Shown here: positions 12,326 to 24,210 of the stretch, piece after piece
Position numbering within the stretch: position 1 is the first letter of the stretch
Layout: each line of letters opens with the position of its first letter
Assembly (NCBI RefSeq): GCF_040802235.1
Contig: NC_133169.1
Coordinates: 46,569,034 to 46,633,033 of the forward strand
Reading direction: 5' to 3'
DNA: 64,000 nucleotides
Origin: Manis javanica
Lineage: Eukaryota; Chordata; Mammalia; Pholidota; Manidae
The notes under the pieces: model-generated
What the model saw: only the letters and a program-made list of their open reading frames with translations
The model's database searches: none
Told to the model about the DNA's origin: nothing
Translations under genes and position numbers: made by a program

Positions 12326-12637
12326 TGTAAGATAAATTGTAGCCAAAATAAGCAGGCAAAGAGAGGCAACAAAGGGCCAGGTAGTTTATTTGAATGCAAT
12401 TCCCGGGTGAGGTTTCTCAGTCTTCAGAAATGGAGGCTGGGAAAGTCATGCCCAGCATGGCAGACAGAAAGCTTTTAAAGAAGGTAGCGGGGAGGCAGAG
12501 CTTAGATTTACAGCGGCACGAGGATTGGCTAGCTTAAGCACATTTTTCAGGTTGGGAGGGGGCAGCAGCCAGGGACTTTGGCACGTCATCAGTGTCTGAC
12601 ATGCTTCCCCCTCCCCCCCAGTGCCTCCAACCTTACA
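12326..12637 (-). repeat. 3' LTR of the 12.3-16.8 kb provirus
   Basis: Read on the minus strand it starts TGTAAGGTTGGAGGCAC and ends CTTACA. It has CCAAT (12524-12528), TTTAAAAG (12472-12479) and AATAAA (12385-12390). It is preceded on the minus strand by AAAAGGCTGGAA, a weak polypurine tract. Confidence 0.88.
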
Positions 12638-15490
12638 TTCCAGCCTTTTGGTCATAATGGGCAATGACTTGATCTGGCTACTTCTGGCTGACAAGGGGCG
12701 TCATGGGGTTTTTTCTCAGCATGTAGTTACATTGCTCTGACTGTAGATATCTTGCCTTGCCTTCTCCAGAGGCTCTCACTTTATTCTGTCTAAGCTTATG
12801 GTCTCTGTTTTATTTTCTCCTCTACAGATATAGACTCTAGCTGCTGCTAGGGAAAAGGGGCAATGACCACTCTGGCTGCTTCATGCTGAGAGGGAGTGCA
12901 TAAAGGGTGCAGTTAGGTCTTCATCAGTGGTCAGTTGAGAGGGCCTTGGAAGGTTGGCACTTCTGTTCTGGAAGGACATACTTGATGAAATTAAGAATGC
13001 ATGGCTGAATATGAGAACTAGAAATATGAAGAGTTTAATTGAGAATTATAGCCAGGTATCATGGGGAAACTAGAATTCTGGATTGAGTTTACATCTCAAT
13101 GACTAGTACTAGGATTTAGTATAGATAAGACTGCATTATTGAAATAATACTTTTCTCTAAAATCACCCTTATTTTTATTAGAAGTAGCCAGATGAAGAAA
13201 ATAATTAACAGTTGGCTTGATTATTTGCATAAGTGCAGTAAGAAGAGCAATTGATTACATAGGCTTTTTAAAATATGCTTTATTGGAACATTTTATAAGG
13301 AATTTCAGATTGGACTTTTAAAGGCTTCTTGAGGCCAGAAAGGCATACCAGACTGGCCATCAGGTTTTGCTTGCAGTACCTGTACATTTGGGTGAATTCT
13401 TTTCATCTTGAGGTTCTCAAGCATTCTTGAGGTTTCTGCACCTGCCAGGATGTGACCTTCCTTACTCACCTGGTAAGGCTGCTGGGAACTCTGTAGGCAA
13501 GGTACTAGGCCAGTTGTTCTAAGAGCCTTTGTTGGATTTACAAAGTCAATCTTAGTTCCTTAAAGCTGTCTGTTCATATCTGAGTTTACAAACGTGTTTC
13601 TCAGGTATGATGTTCCAGTCAAAGCCTTGGTAATATAACCAGTGTTTTTAATTGGTACTCTTATAAGGAAAGCATATTCTTATTGGACTTGTGCAAATAA
13701 ACATACTGCCATGAAATATAAAAATAGTCTCTGAGACTTTTTAAATTCTGGAGGGATCAGGTAGAAAGAAAGATAAAGTTTCAATTCTGCTTATAAAGGC
13801 TGTCATTTACTAAACTGTTGTCAGCTTAAGAGAAAAAGCTTAAAACACTTTATCAACAACATTTGAAACAAAAAGCTACAAAATCATCTTCCTTAGTTTA
13901 CTAAATCTTATGTAACTAATACCTGTTCTGCTGAAATCTAGTTTCTTACTAGTTCAGGAGTAATAAACCATGAGTATAGATGACAAAAGACTTACAAATG
14001 ATAATGGTTAAAGATCTGATGAGAGCTTACTGTAAGATAGTTGTCATAGGAAATTTGGATATTCCTGTAATACAAAGCATTCAGTAACAAAGTTTAGCAT
14101 CATTCTTTTTGACAGTGCTTTTTAGATAAATATATATCAGACAAATAAGCGAAATTAGCTAAATACTTTCTCCAGTGAGAGAAAAAATTCTTCTAACATG
14201 TTCCAGGGGCCCTCTGGAAAATATCAGAGTTAAGTAGAGGTAAAAGCACTTTTCTGCATTTGATTTTTTTTTTGGCACTTGCTTAAATAGGATAATAGGT
14301 TGCTATGAAGCAATACTTATCCATTTAACCAGAATAACAAAATACCTCAAAGGCAAATAAAGAAGGTTACACAGTTGTTAGCAAAGTTTAGCTTTTAGTC
14401 CTTTTAATATTAAGATTTCATTTTCTTAAATACTCTGACAACTCATTGAGACTTTAAGCATGAGAAACTGCTTTGATAAAACAATTAGAGAACTCTTTGC
14501 AATCTTTTAATATTAAGAGCAGACTAAGAGTTAAGAAAACTCCATCTTTTTAAGTGAAAACAAAATTCTAATTTTGTTGTGTATTTGATACCGAGACTCA
14601 TTTCTTTGATTTTATATAGCATGACAATATTAAATTCTTCTACAACATTTCTACAACTTTCTTTTTACATTTAGATTTCTCCCTCTAAATAAATAGCTGT
14701 ACTTTGGAACAAAGTTACTTTCTTTTATCAAAAGCCACATTCTTTAGCATGCAGAAATGTTTTCCTTATTATTTTAAGTAGTCTTAATTAAAACTTAAAA
14801 CCATTAGGTACCTTAATTTTTAGTGGACACTGAGAAGCAGGCTATTGTAAACTGTTACACTAGCATTCTTTAGATTGACAAATTTATGAACATTTTATAA
14901 TTTCTGTAGCTATGAGCTTTACAGCACAATCTCTCACTAAGCACAAAGTGTATGTTGTTAACTTAGCAAAACTTTAAGGTGTTAGGTTACCACAAAGATT
15001 CTCAGGATGTAAGTAGGTATACACACTGTAACACACAATTATTAAGGTGTTCACTTGCCACATTTATTTAGTTCACTCATTCTTAACAACTATGCTAGAT
15101 TACTTATAAGACTTTTACTGAATATTAGACAAAGCCAAGCCTTTAAGCATTTTATTCTTAAAATATTTAGCAGATAACATCAATTTAAATGACCTTAGGT
15201 AAACTTAGGCAGCTGATAACCACAAGGACATGCCTGCCTCAGCCAAACTCAAATTAGCATTAATGCTTAACATTTTTTATCAGATTTTCTGGAAGTTTTA
15301 GAATGCCCAATTTTCACAAGTGCTTGTTTTTAAATCAATTTTTATTAATACCATCTGGAGGTAGTGAAGTATTTTTCATCCACACACCTAGACACACAAA
15401 CATACAAACTGAGACACAATGACTACAGTCAGCAACCTCTCACACAAAAACATATACACAGACAAACAAACCGATAAAAAGACTTGAGTC
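12638..15490 (-). other. AT-rich non-coding core of the provirus
   Basis: About 2.85 kb where gag C-terminus, pol and env would be expected. No open frame beyond chance and no retroviral motif is seen on either strand. About 13000-13886 aligns, reverse-complemented, with 63100-64000 at an estimated 85% identity, so this core belongs to the element as it spread and is not a later insertion. Confidence 0.65.
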
Positions 15491-15499
15491 ACTGATACC

Positions 15500-16142
15500 C
15501 AATTGCCTTCCCTTTCCTCAGCTTCCTGTCTGTGACTTCTCGAACCAGAGGGTGAGAAGAGCATGTTCTGGTGGGGGAAGAGGGTGTGGAGGTGGGAGGA
15601 GAGGGGAAGGGGGTGGTGCAGCCACCAGAAGAGGAGAGCAGGACAAGGGCATGGTTGAGAATGTAGGACTTTAAGATAGTGGCAACATGTGTGAAGACAA
15701 AGGACTTAAAGATGGTGGTGGAGAGAGGGGGAGGGGATTGCTAGCTGAGGGAGGCTGGCGACTGAGATCTTCTGGCAGATCTGTAAAGGAAGGACTGGGC
15801 AGAGTAAGAGGCTGACAATCTTTAAGATAGGGTTAGGAGAACCTGAGTCATTGAACACTTAACATAAAGGTCTGAAAGTCCTAAAAGCCTGAACATATGG
15901 GATTTCACTCTACTCTCTGCTCTGGTGGCAATAATTAGTTCATTGGTGAGGAGGCTAAAATCAAAAGTTCCCTCAGGGGGCCAGCGAGATTGATTGTCTA
16001 AGGGATACTGAGGCCAGGCCTCAGAGCAAAGAAAGATTAGCTTCCATTTGCAAACTTCCTGGGACAAATATAAAGTAGCCAAATTAGAAATGAGACACCA
16101 CAATGAGGTCTGAGCCTCCACTTTTCAGGGCTGGTTCCCCAT
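15500..16142 (-). pseudogene. gag: gag remnant: matrix and proline-rich region
   Basis: Reading on the minus strand, a start at 16142 gives an N-terminal Met-Gly (myristoylation type) but meets TGA at codon 6 (16125-16127). The same frame then runs open to 15822. It contains WPQYPLDN followed by WPPEGT (about 15957-16016), the matrix motif also found in the provirus at 48536-55212 (WPTYPLDN, WPAGGT). Further on, 15500-15820 is C-rich and reads as a proline-rich, p12-like segment in more than one frame. Capsid and nucleocapsid were not found. Gag forms the virion shell; this copy is inactive. Confidence 0.7.
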
Positions 16143-16451
16143 GTCTGTGCCACTTCCCAACTAATCCAACTGAGAGGACCGCCCAGTGTCCCAAGTGTGC
16201 CAAGTCATGGGAGACTTCCTGGGAGCCTGGGTGAGAGACATCACCCCCACCGCATGGCCAGGGGTGGTCCAGATGCCCTCAGAGGTGGGCTGGATGCCCA
16301 CATGCTGGATGCCCCACCCTGGACTTAGCTACGATTTCAAATGGGACAGTTGAAATGGAGTTAGGAGGGAAACAGACTGGGGGAAACTGAGGGACTTACC
16401 AGAAGATGATCCATGCAGGGAAGAGCAGGCTGAGGTCCCGGGTCGGGGAAG

Positions 16452-16469
16452 GAGGGAGCGGGGCCACCA
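16452..16469 (-). promoter_or_regulatory. Possible primer binding site
   Basis: On the minus strand TGGTGGCCC begins 11 bases after the 5' LTR and agrees with the first nine bases of a tRNA-Ile primer site, then diverges. The assignment is weak. Confidence 0.25.
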
Positions 16470-16480
16470 GTGGCCGGTCA

Positions 16481-16791
16481 GGTAAGATAAATTCTAGCCA
16501 AAATAAGCAGGCAATGAGAGGCAACAAAGGGCCAGGTAGTTTATTTGAACGCAATTCCCTTGCAAGGTTTCTCAGTCTACGGAAATGGAGGCTGGGAAAG
16601 TCGCACCCAGCATTGCAGGCAGCAAGTTTTTAAAGAAGGTAGGGGGAGGCAGAGCTTAGATTTACAGCGGTGCAAGGATTGGCTAGCCTCAGGCACATTT
16701 TTAAGGTTGGGAGGGGGCAGCAGCTGGGGACTTTGGCACGTCATCAGTGTCTTATGTGCTCACCCCTCCCTCCAGTGCCTCCAACCTTACA
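16481..16791 (-). repeat. 5' LTR of the 12.3-16.8 kb provirus
   Basis: Partner of 12326-12637, with the same order of CCAAT, TTTAAAAA-type TATA and AATAAA on the minus strand. It is flanked by AGAAG at 16792-16796. The terminal T is changed (GGTAAG at 16481). Confidence 0.88.
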
Positions 16792-16796
16792 AGAAG

Positions 16797-17784
16797 CTGT
16801 CAGAAGAGGTTGCTATGTCTGTGTTACATGCATTTCCATTGTGGGCTGATGCCCACACTGTCGCTCAGGTACCCAGACTCTCCGAGGCTCTGCCATCTCA
16901 GAGCTTTAACATCTGGAGAAAACTCCATCCTCAGAGGTGCTGCCTCTGCAGGAGCCATTAAACACTGTGTGCTCCTCGCCCGATGTCCACTGAGGGCCCA
17001 ACACCCCAGGAGAGAGTTCTGGGCACTGAGAGTTCCAGGTTCAGGAAGCTGCCGAAGAAAGGAGCTGACCCAGAGCCTCGCAGCACCCGTGGGCCCGCCC
17101 CTCTCCCTCATCCCTTCGCCCCGCCCCCACAGCCCCACCCACCCTCCCCCATGCCTATCGCCCTTCCCCTGTGCCCGCTGTCCCTCCGATGTCTTTGTTT
17201 CTGTTTTTAATTTTATCAGCAGTCTTGTCACTACGTGGAGTAGAATTCAGAACCTGACCCAGCAAGCAGCTTGTGGGACACTAAGCTATTTCTATATTTT
17301 CTGTATGTTCTAAGACTTTACATTATCAAATTACAAAAATAATTGTAAAAAATAAGCAGAGAATTTGGAAACATTTAGATATAATTATGGTTCTAGATTC
17401 CTTACTTTGTATCTTTGCATAAATTAGCTGGTCTCTTTGAGAGTGAAGCTCAAATGTTGAAGACAAGTGTAATATACTTTTGGAAGACCTGTTGTAGCAG
17501 TCAAGATGGCATATGTAAAATACTGAACTCATTGTATATAGGTGTAAAAAAGATGATGTATTTACTTAAGGTACAATCTTATTACTCGGTCTCTAGTACT
17601 TGGAAATCACAACTATGCCAAACAAGGGAATGACTTTATATGTGTGGGAAAGTTTCCTAGATAGGTCAATAGATAGATGTTGAAATATGACTTATATATA
17701 CATGTAATTTATAGTTGATATTGGTAGATTAAGGTAGAAAGTGAAATCAATACATTGTAAAGTGAGGGTGGTATCACAATGAAT
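16797..17784. other. Intergenic; GC-rich to about 17200, then AT-rich
   Basis: 16800-17200 is C-rich with a few CpGs and gives overlapping open frames in three phases, which is a composition effect. No family resemblance or splice structure supports a gene. 17210-17780 is AT-rich spacer. Confidence 0.5.
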
Positions 17785-18645
17785 AAAGAGTGGAGCTGAA
17801 GATTGTCATAGTCTTCACCCTCATCTTCCTCATTCTTCTTGAGACCCTTGCTGGCAGCGTCCTGAGGATGACTCTCATTTGATGTGATCCTCATCTCCAC
17901 ACTCCTGTGTATTTTCTTCTCAGTCAACTTTCCCTGATGGATGTTTTATACAGCTCTACTTTCGTCCCTAAGACAGCCATTGCCTTCTTATCTGGAAGAA
18001 ATAGCATTTCCTTTATAAACTGTGGAATTCAGCTCTTCCTCTTCGTGATTCTGGTGGGGGCAGGGTGCCTTCCCCTGGCAGTCACGGCTTACGACCGCTA
18101 TGCAGCGATGCGCCATCCTGCTCAGTTCTCATGCGTCCCACCGTCTGTGTTTCCACGGCCACTGGCACCTGGCTGGGTGCACTTCTCAGTGCCTTGATCC
18201 ATGTCATCTACACTCTGAATCTCCCTTACTGTGCCTCCAGGGAAATCCACCATTTCTTTGGTGAGAACCCAGCTCTCCTGAAACTTGTGTAAATACTTCT
18301 CTTTATGAAAATGGCCTTTATGTCAGTGGAATTGTGTTTCTCCTCTTTCCAATATCTGCCATCATGGCTTCATATGGGCAGATCCTCTCCACTGTTTTGA
18401 GACTAAAGTCAAACTTGGGCATGAGGAAGGCAATGACAACCTGTTCTTCCCTTTTGATTGTGGTGTCTCTCTTCTACGGAACAGCAATTGTTAAGTATTT
18501 TCTCCCCAAAGCCTATCACAACCCTGAACAGGACAAAGTGGTCTCCGTCTTCTGCACCATCCTCACACTCATGCTCAACCCCCTCATCAACAGTCTGAGA
18601 AACAAAGATGTGGCTGGAGCCCTCAGGAAAATCCGTGGAAGATAA
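17785..18645 (+). pseudogene. Olfactory receptor, family 2-like, pseudogene
   Basis: A seven-transmembrane odorant receptor would be made from a single coding exon. Seen in order: TM1 (LAGS), HLHTPVYFLLSQLSLMD at the TM1-TM2 turn, a TM3 end reading TAYDRYAAMRHP (family MAYDRY), TM4 GTWLGALL, NLPYC and REIHHFF in the second loop, SYGQILSTVLRLKS, KAMTTCSS before TM6, and LNPLINSLRNKDVAGALR at TM7 and the tail. Breaks: TGA at 17880-17882, frame changes between 18100 and 18150 and around 18290-18335, and a TAA/TAG-type stop near 18290. The N-terminus before TM1 is not recognisable. The family 2 assignment rests on the loop and TM7 words; the subfamily is not resolved. Orientation is opposite to TRIM58 and OR2W3. 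Confidence 0.85.
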
Positions 18646-19594
18646 TAAACTTAATAAACTGATACTTGTTGAAAGTTGGGCAAGAGAGAATGGATCTTGG
18701 TCACAGAAGGATATTACTATACAGAGATGAGCAGTGCACCTGGGCAAATTGTACTTTCTGCAGACTTCTCATGGCCAGACCCCTTCCTGCTCTGCTTGGG
18801 GGACTGTTAATGGAATGCTCATTCCTGCTCTGTCTCAAATGATCTTCATGAGTTTGTTAAACAAAATGTTCTAAGTCAGAAATCTCACAGTCAGCAAGCA
18901 ATATAAAAAACATTTTTTTTTTGTTAAATAGGAGAAAAAGAAATGTGAATCAGGCAATAGTGACTCTATGTTGAGTTTTACATAAATTTATAATCCATTC
19001 ATTACATTTGATCAACGATGACAAACTTTTTTGAATGTGTTTTTCTTCATTTAAAATACTCTATTTGAATTTTACCAATTTTCACATTATGAGTATTCAT
19101 ATATTTTTTGACAGGTAAATTATATTTTTAATGGTGAGCATATTAATCTTTTTGACTGCCATATAGGTTTTGTGCACATTTTTTCTGGTACCTCATCATA
19201 TTGCATGTGTCAAATTCGGAAATAGTGAAGTAAAAGCACTAAAATAGTAATCAATAAGAATACATTGTTTATGTAGAAATAATTAATGAACTGGGAGCTC
19301 TCAAACCGACAGTGGAATGAGGCTCAGAGGCATGTGTATTGTATATGTATTGTCACGACATATTTGTAGCATTTGTAAAGTTAGAATGCAGAGGAGATTT
19401 ATTTTTCATGGTGATTAACAGTTATTTTACATTAGAGCTTTGCTTTGATAGTGGATCAGTGCAAAGTAGTTTCTTCATGTTAATTTGGGGGAACATTTGT
19501 TTCCCTTATGATTTTCAGAGGTTTTTACAAGAAGTGGTCCACATTGTTTTGTTTGTTTTACAGAATATGCTGAATTATGTTTCACTTGGAGGCT
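18646..19594. other. Intergenic, AT-rich, downstream of receptor pseudogene
   Basis: No gene was recognised. AATAAA-type words just after the pseudogene stop (18640-18660) may be remnants of its 3' end but are not diagnostic. Confidence 0.4.
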
Positions 19595-19710
19595 CCCTTG
19601 TTTTTTTAATTTTAATTTTAATTTTCTTAATTACAGCATAGTTAATATACAATATTATATTGTATATCAAGCATACAATATAGTGGTTCAACTGCTATAT
19701 GACTCACTGG
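19595..19710 (-). repeat. Old L1 3' end fragment, minus strand
   Basis: TTTTAATTTTAATTTTAATT followed by CAGCATAGTTAATATACAAT and GTGGTTCAACTGC is the inverted 3' end of an older L1 family. Confidence 0.6.
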
Positions 19711-19924
19711 CTTTTGTTTAGGTGATTTTCAAGTTTGTGGTTTATTTTGTATATGATTTTAACACATGATTTGACTTCAAATATGGACATTTGGCCTTCA
19801 AAAATTCATTTGCAGTCTACAAAAAAGTAGTCAGATATCCTCTAGGTCAAATAAATGTGAGCTGAAGATATTCTCTTTCTACCCATATTTTTAAATACAA
19901 AGAGAAATGATAAAAGGGATAAAG
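19711..19924. other. AT-rich spacer
   Basis: No recognised feature. Confidence 0.3.
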
Positions 19925-20285
19925 AAAATGTGATATCCTATGGTATATTATTCAGCCAGAAAAAATGAAGGAAATTCTGCCATTTGAAACAATATGGATA
20001 AACTTGGATTAACTGGGTTCATGAAAACAGAGAATAGAAGAGCTGTTGACAGGCAGGGGAGGAGTAGGGAGATACAGTCAAATAAACAAATATTCAACTG
20101 TATGAAAAAATAAATTCTGAGGATTCATAGCATGGTGACTATGATTAATAAGGCAGTAGTCCGTATAGGAAAATTACTGAGATTAGATGTTAAGCATTCT
20201 CAACACACACAAAAAAGAGCTAACTGTTAAATTGATGAATGTGTTAATTATCTCAAAATGTTAATGTATTGAAAATTCTGTAGGA
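19925..20285 (+). repeat. Old L1 3' end, plus strand
   Basis: TATTATTCAGCCAGAAAAAATG and CATGGTGACTATGATTAATAA, then a CTCAACACACAC word, are the usual end of ORF2 and 3' UTR of older mammalian L1s. Confidence 0.7.
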
Positions 20286-20289
20286 GAAA

Positions 20290-21190
20290 TCAAAGAATAT
20301 GTAAATAATTGAGATATATCTCATGTCAGTGCAATGGAAAGCAAATACTATTGAGATATTTTTTGCAACTTGATCTCTTTTATACAAACCAACCCAATCA
20401 TATTTCTTAAAGTTATCCACAAACAGTTTCAAGTTTATATGGAAAAGCACAAGAATAGCCAACAACATATTGAAAATTAATAATAAATCTGGTGGACCCA
20501 CACTACCCAATAAAGACTAACTAGAAATCCATAGTAATCAAGTAAGTATTGCATTGGTGAAAAAATATACAAAATATCAAAAGAAATGAATAGAGAAATC
20601 AGAAGTAGACTCCATTAATGTAGTTAACTGATCTCTGAGGAAGAAGCAGAGGTAATTCAATAGAGAAAGGATAGTTTTTCAACAAATAGTATTAGAATAA
20701 TTAGAGATCCATATGGAAATAAATAAATCTAGACTCTGACTTCCCATCTTTCAAAAAATTGATGCAAAATGCCTCAAAGTTCTCAATGAAAATTACAAGC
20801 TACAAAATTTCTGTAAGAAAATAGAATAGAAAATCTAAGTAACATTGGGTTTGCAAAATATTTTAGATATAAGACTAAAAGCATGATCTGTGAAAAAAAA
20901 TCTGGCAGGTTGGGCTTAAAATTAAAATATTCTCTTCTGGAAAGGACGCAGTTAAATGTATGAAAAGACAAGCCACAGATTGGGGGAGAGTACTTGCCAA
21001 ACATGTGTCTTGATAAACACTTTGTTTCTAAAATATGCTAGAATGATAAGAACTCATTAAAGAAAAGAAAAGATACAATTAAAAATGTGCGAAAAACTGA
21101 GCAAACAACTCAGAACATAACCGAAAGGGCTAATAAACCTTTCAAAATAGAGTTAATTTCATTTGTGATTGAGGAACTGTAAAAGAAAAA
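20290..21190 (+). repeat. Old L1 ORF2 fragment, plus strand
   Basis: Includes GGAAAAGCACAAGAATAGCC, ATCCATAGTAATCAAGTAAG and CAGATTGGGGGAGAGTACTT in the order found in the C-terminal half of L1 ORF2. All frames are broken. It lies after a piece of L1 3' end, so the two are separate insertions or a rearranged copy. Confidence 0.7.
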
Positions 21191-21214
21191 AAAAGAGATA
21201 CCACTTAACTTGTG

Positions 21215-22380
21215 TTCCTGACTCAGAAAATAACTCCTTTTCTCCTCTTTATCTTTCAAACCTTTTGTAAATTACTATAGTAAATGCTAGCTGTGGACCA
21301 AACAGAGAATAGGATTATGGGATATGTAGTTTTTACATGCACTAAGACCTTACACCTGGGTGAAGTTGAAGCCAATCTTACAACAGGGAACTTACCACAT
21401 GAAGACGGACACTTCTGTTAGAAGCAGTGTTATTTGTGGAAGACTTCATGCTTCATTAATAAAAAATTTTAAGGGAACCTTTTCTACTCATTTTCTATAT
21501 TGGCAATAAAAACAAAAAAATTTAGTTTTCTTCAAATATTATATATTATTATTATACATATTCTATTTTAGAACCCAATGGTGAACAACTACTAAATAAC
21601 AATAACGAATTTAAAAGATAGAGTAATTCCAATTTTTTCAGATATTGCCTTTCTTTAGTAAATATAATACTGAAAATTTTGGTTTCCTTTTCTAAATACT
21701 TTGATAGCTCTTGCACAATAAGCTAAGTTGTGAAAACAGTGATTGACAGGTTTCTAATTATGATTTATGTAATGGATTTTAAGGTATGTGGATGTACCTC
21801 TTAACTGCCAGTTCTCATTGTTTTGGGATTTTAACTCTATTTTAAAAATTTCTGAGTACAGAGGTGCTAAACTGAGACATTCACTGATATATTAAATGTT
21901 GCGTGGTCATAAACCAATTGGGCACTGTAACAGATAACTATGTTTAAATTCTAGTTCTTTTACTAGAATATATATAATGGAATATATAAATGACTTCTAT
22001 ATTTGTGAAATACAATTGTTATTCATATCACCTTCTTAATAGATACATGGGGAGGTCTAAGGACTTTATCTCTAAGAACCTAGAACTATGCCTGGCACAA
22101 AGAAAGTCATTAATGAAAGTCAACAGTAGTCTCTACTATACAAGTACAAACTAGAAAAATGCCTTTGTCTTACAGTTAGCCTAGAATCAATACTGCATCA
22201 ATCTCAGCTCACCTTGTTCCCTAATTTCCCAAGTGAACTATACACAGCCATGTATTTCATTCCCAAATCAGGCTCAGTTTCTCTGTATTATTACATTTAT
22301 ATCCCTCTTCTACATATATAATAATTATTATTTTGGGATTACAATAATCAGGGAAACTTTAATGAAATAAATGCAGTTAT
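21215..22380 (+). repeat. Diverged segmental duplication, copy 2 (partner 7720-8840)
   Basis: Same order and orientation as 7720-8840. The hairpin of copy 1 is absent here. The copy begins 2.6 kb downstream of the receptor pseudogene at 17.8-18.6 kb, consistent with a duplication unit that once carried receptor genes. Confidence 0.7.
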
Positions 22381-22611
22381 ACCACAAGTCAATAAATAAA
22401 CCACACTGGTTTATTTATACTAGAAGTTGCAAAAGATCCAGAAACTTGGTGTATAGGGAAGGTGTGGTATTCATGATTTGGAGTCACATGCAGAGTTCAT
22501 TTTTTAAGTTTATACTTTTACTAATCTCAAATTTATATATATATAGTGATGTCAACAGTTCAGAGAAATCTGTCACCATAGACCAAATCACACCTACTTC
22601 TCTCTATATTT
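22381..22611. other. Spacer
   Basis: AT-rich, no recognised feature. Confidence 0.3.
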
Positions 22612-23460
22612 ACTAATTATCAGGGAAATGCAAATCAAAACCGCAATGAGATCTCACCTCATACCAGTTAGGCTGGCCAACAATCCAAAAGAAAATAAAC
22701 ATGAAATGGTGGCTAGGATGTGGAGAAATGGGAACCCTCCTACACAGTTTGTAGGAATGTAAATTAGTACAATCACTCTGGAAACAAATATAGAGGCCCT
22801 CCAAAAGCTAAAAGTAGAAATACTATTTGACCCAGGAATTCCACTCTTAGGAATTAACCCAAAGAAAACAAAATCCCTGATTCAAAAAGATATATGCATC
22901 GCTATACTTATTGCCGCAGTGTTTCCAGTAGACAAGATATGGAAGCAACCTGTGTCCATCAGTAGATGAATGTGTCCCATATACACAATTGAATATTATT
23001 CAGCCATAAACAGTAAAGAAATCCCACCATTTGCAACAATGTGGATGGATCTGGAGGGTATTATGCTCAGTGGAATAAGCCAGGCAGAGAAAGACAAATA
23101 CCATACAATTTCACTTACTTGTGGAATATAAAAACAAAGCAAAACAGAAGGAGCAAAACAGCAGCAGCAGACTCATAGACACTGAGAAGTGACCAGTGGT
23201 TACCAAGGGTGAGGGGAGTGGATGGGGGTGAGGGGAGGGGGGTAAAGGGGCACAATAATTCATGATCACAATATAAGTTGATCACGGGGACTGTTGAAGC
23301 ACTGTGATGTATATTTGAAACCAACATAGATTGTACATTAATGACACTTTAATAAAAAAATAATGTATATAACTGTTGAGGAATAACTATGTTGTATACT
23401 TGAAACAAATATAATATTGCATATCAACTAACTTCAATTAAAAATATATTTAAAAAAGGA
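22612..23460 (+). repeat. 5'-truncated L1 (intermediate age), plus strand
   Basis: The C-terminal part of ORF2 (AATTATCAGGGAAATGCAAA, then the cysteine-knuckle region, then TATTATTCAGCCATAAACAG) is followed by a 3' UTR with a G-rich tract near 23210-23250 and an AATAAAAAAATAATG tail near 23350. A second short L1 tail (TGTATACTTGAAAC ... TTAAAAATATATTTAAAAAA) follows to about 23455. All frames are broken. Confidence 0.8.
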
Positions 23461-24193
23461 AATATAACACTTTGTCTAACTACAGGTCACAGAAAAAAAT
23501 AAACTGATTAGTACTCAAGACAGTTCAGTGCTGTCATAAGTACAGACATGCAGATCAATGGAATGCAGTTGAGAACCCACACATTTATATCCAGATGATC
23601 TTCAATAGGGTCATTGCAGGTAGAATTACCTTTTCAAGAAATTGTGCTGCAACAACTGGATATCCAGAAGAAAAATAATGATTGTATCTTATTTATCAAT
23701 AACAAAAATTAATTTGATTCATCATGGACCTAAAAGTATGAGCTAAAATCATAAAATTATAAGAATCATATGAATATATCTTCATGACACCAGATTAGGC
23801 AAAAACCTTCTTAAATATGACATGTAAAGCACAAAAAACCTCCACATTTTTTTAAATAGACAGCTATAATTCACCAACTTGAAAAATAATTTTGTGCTGC
23901 CAATTATACCAGCAAGCAAATCAAAGCCCACAGAATGAAAAAAATGTATTTGCTAATTATACATCTTATAAGGATTTTCTATCCAGAATGTATAAAGAAC
24001 AATTACAAAAAATGATAAAAAGATAATCCAATGAAAGCACTGGTAAATCATATGAATAGACATTTCTCCAAAGGGTGACAGAAATGGCCAGTAAGTACAT
24101 GAAGATACTGTACATCACTAGTCATTAAGGGGTGCAAATCAAAACCACAATGAGAAATACCTTTATGCACACTAGGACACTGAATTATTTTTT

Positions 24194-24210
24194 AAAAGGA
24201 GGAAGAAGAA
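24194..24210 (+). repeat. Target-site duplication, left copy
   Basis: AAAAGGAGGAAGAAGAA, identical over 17 bases to 24631-24647. Confidence 0.92.

Larger units (their letters stand above)
12321..16796 (-). mobile_element. Class I endogenous provirus, two LTRs, mostly non-coding core
   Basis: Two direct repeats of about 312 bases (12326-12637 and 16481-16791) with ends TGTAAG...CTTACA bracket 3.84 kb. Both are flanked by the same 5-bp target duplication AGAAG (12321-12325, 16792-16796). The minus strand is the sense strand: the LTRs carry CCAAT, TTTAAAAG and AATAAA in that order on it. gag-like sequence begins 340 bases inside the 5' LTR (16481-16791). The middle of the element is AT-rich and I see no pol or env in it. 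By eye the LTRs differ at roughly two dozen positions, so the insertion is old. A second copy of part of its core lies at 63100-64000. Confidence 0.88.

Noticed and set aside
16747..17313. Overlapping open frames of 135-188 codons on both strands
   Set aside because: Composition effect of a C-rich stretch; partly overlapping an LTR end; no recognisable domain.
19925..21190. One continuous L1 copy
   Set aside because: The 3' end (19925-20285) precedes ORF2 sequence (20290-21190), the wrong order for a single insertion.
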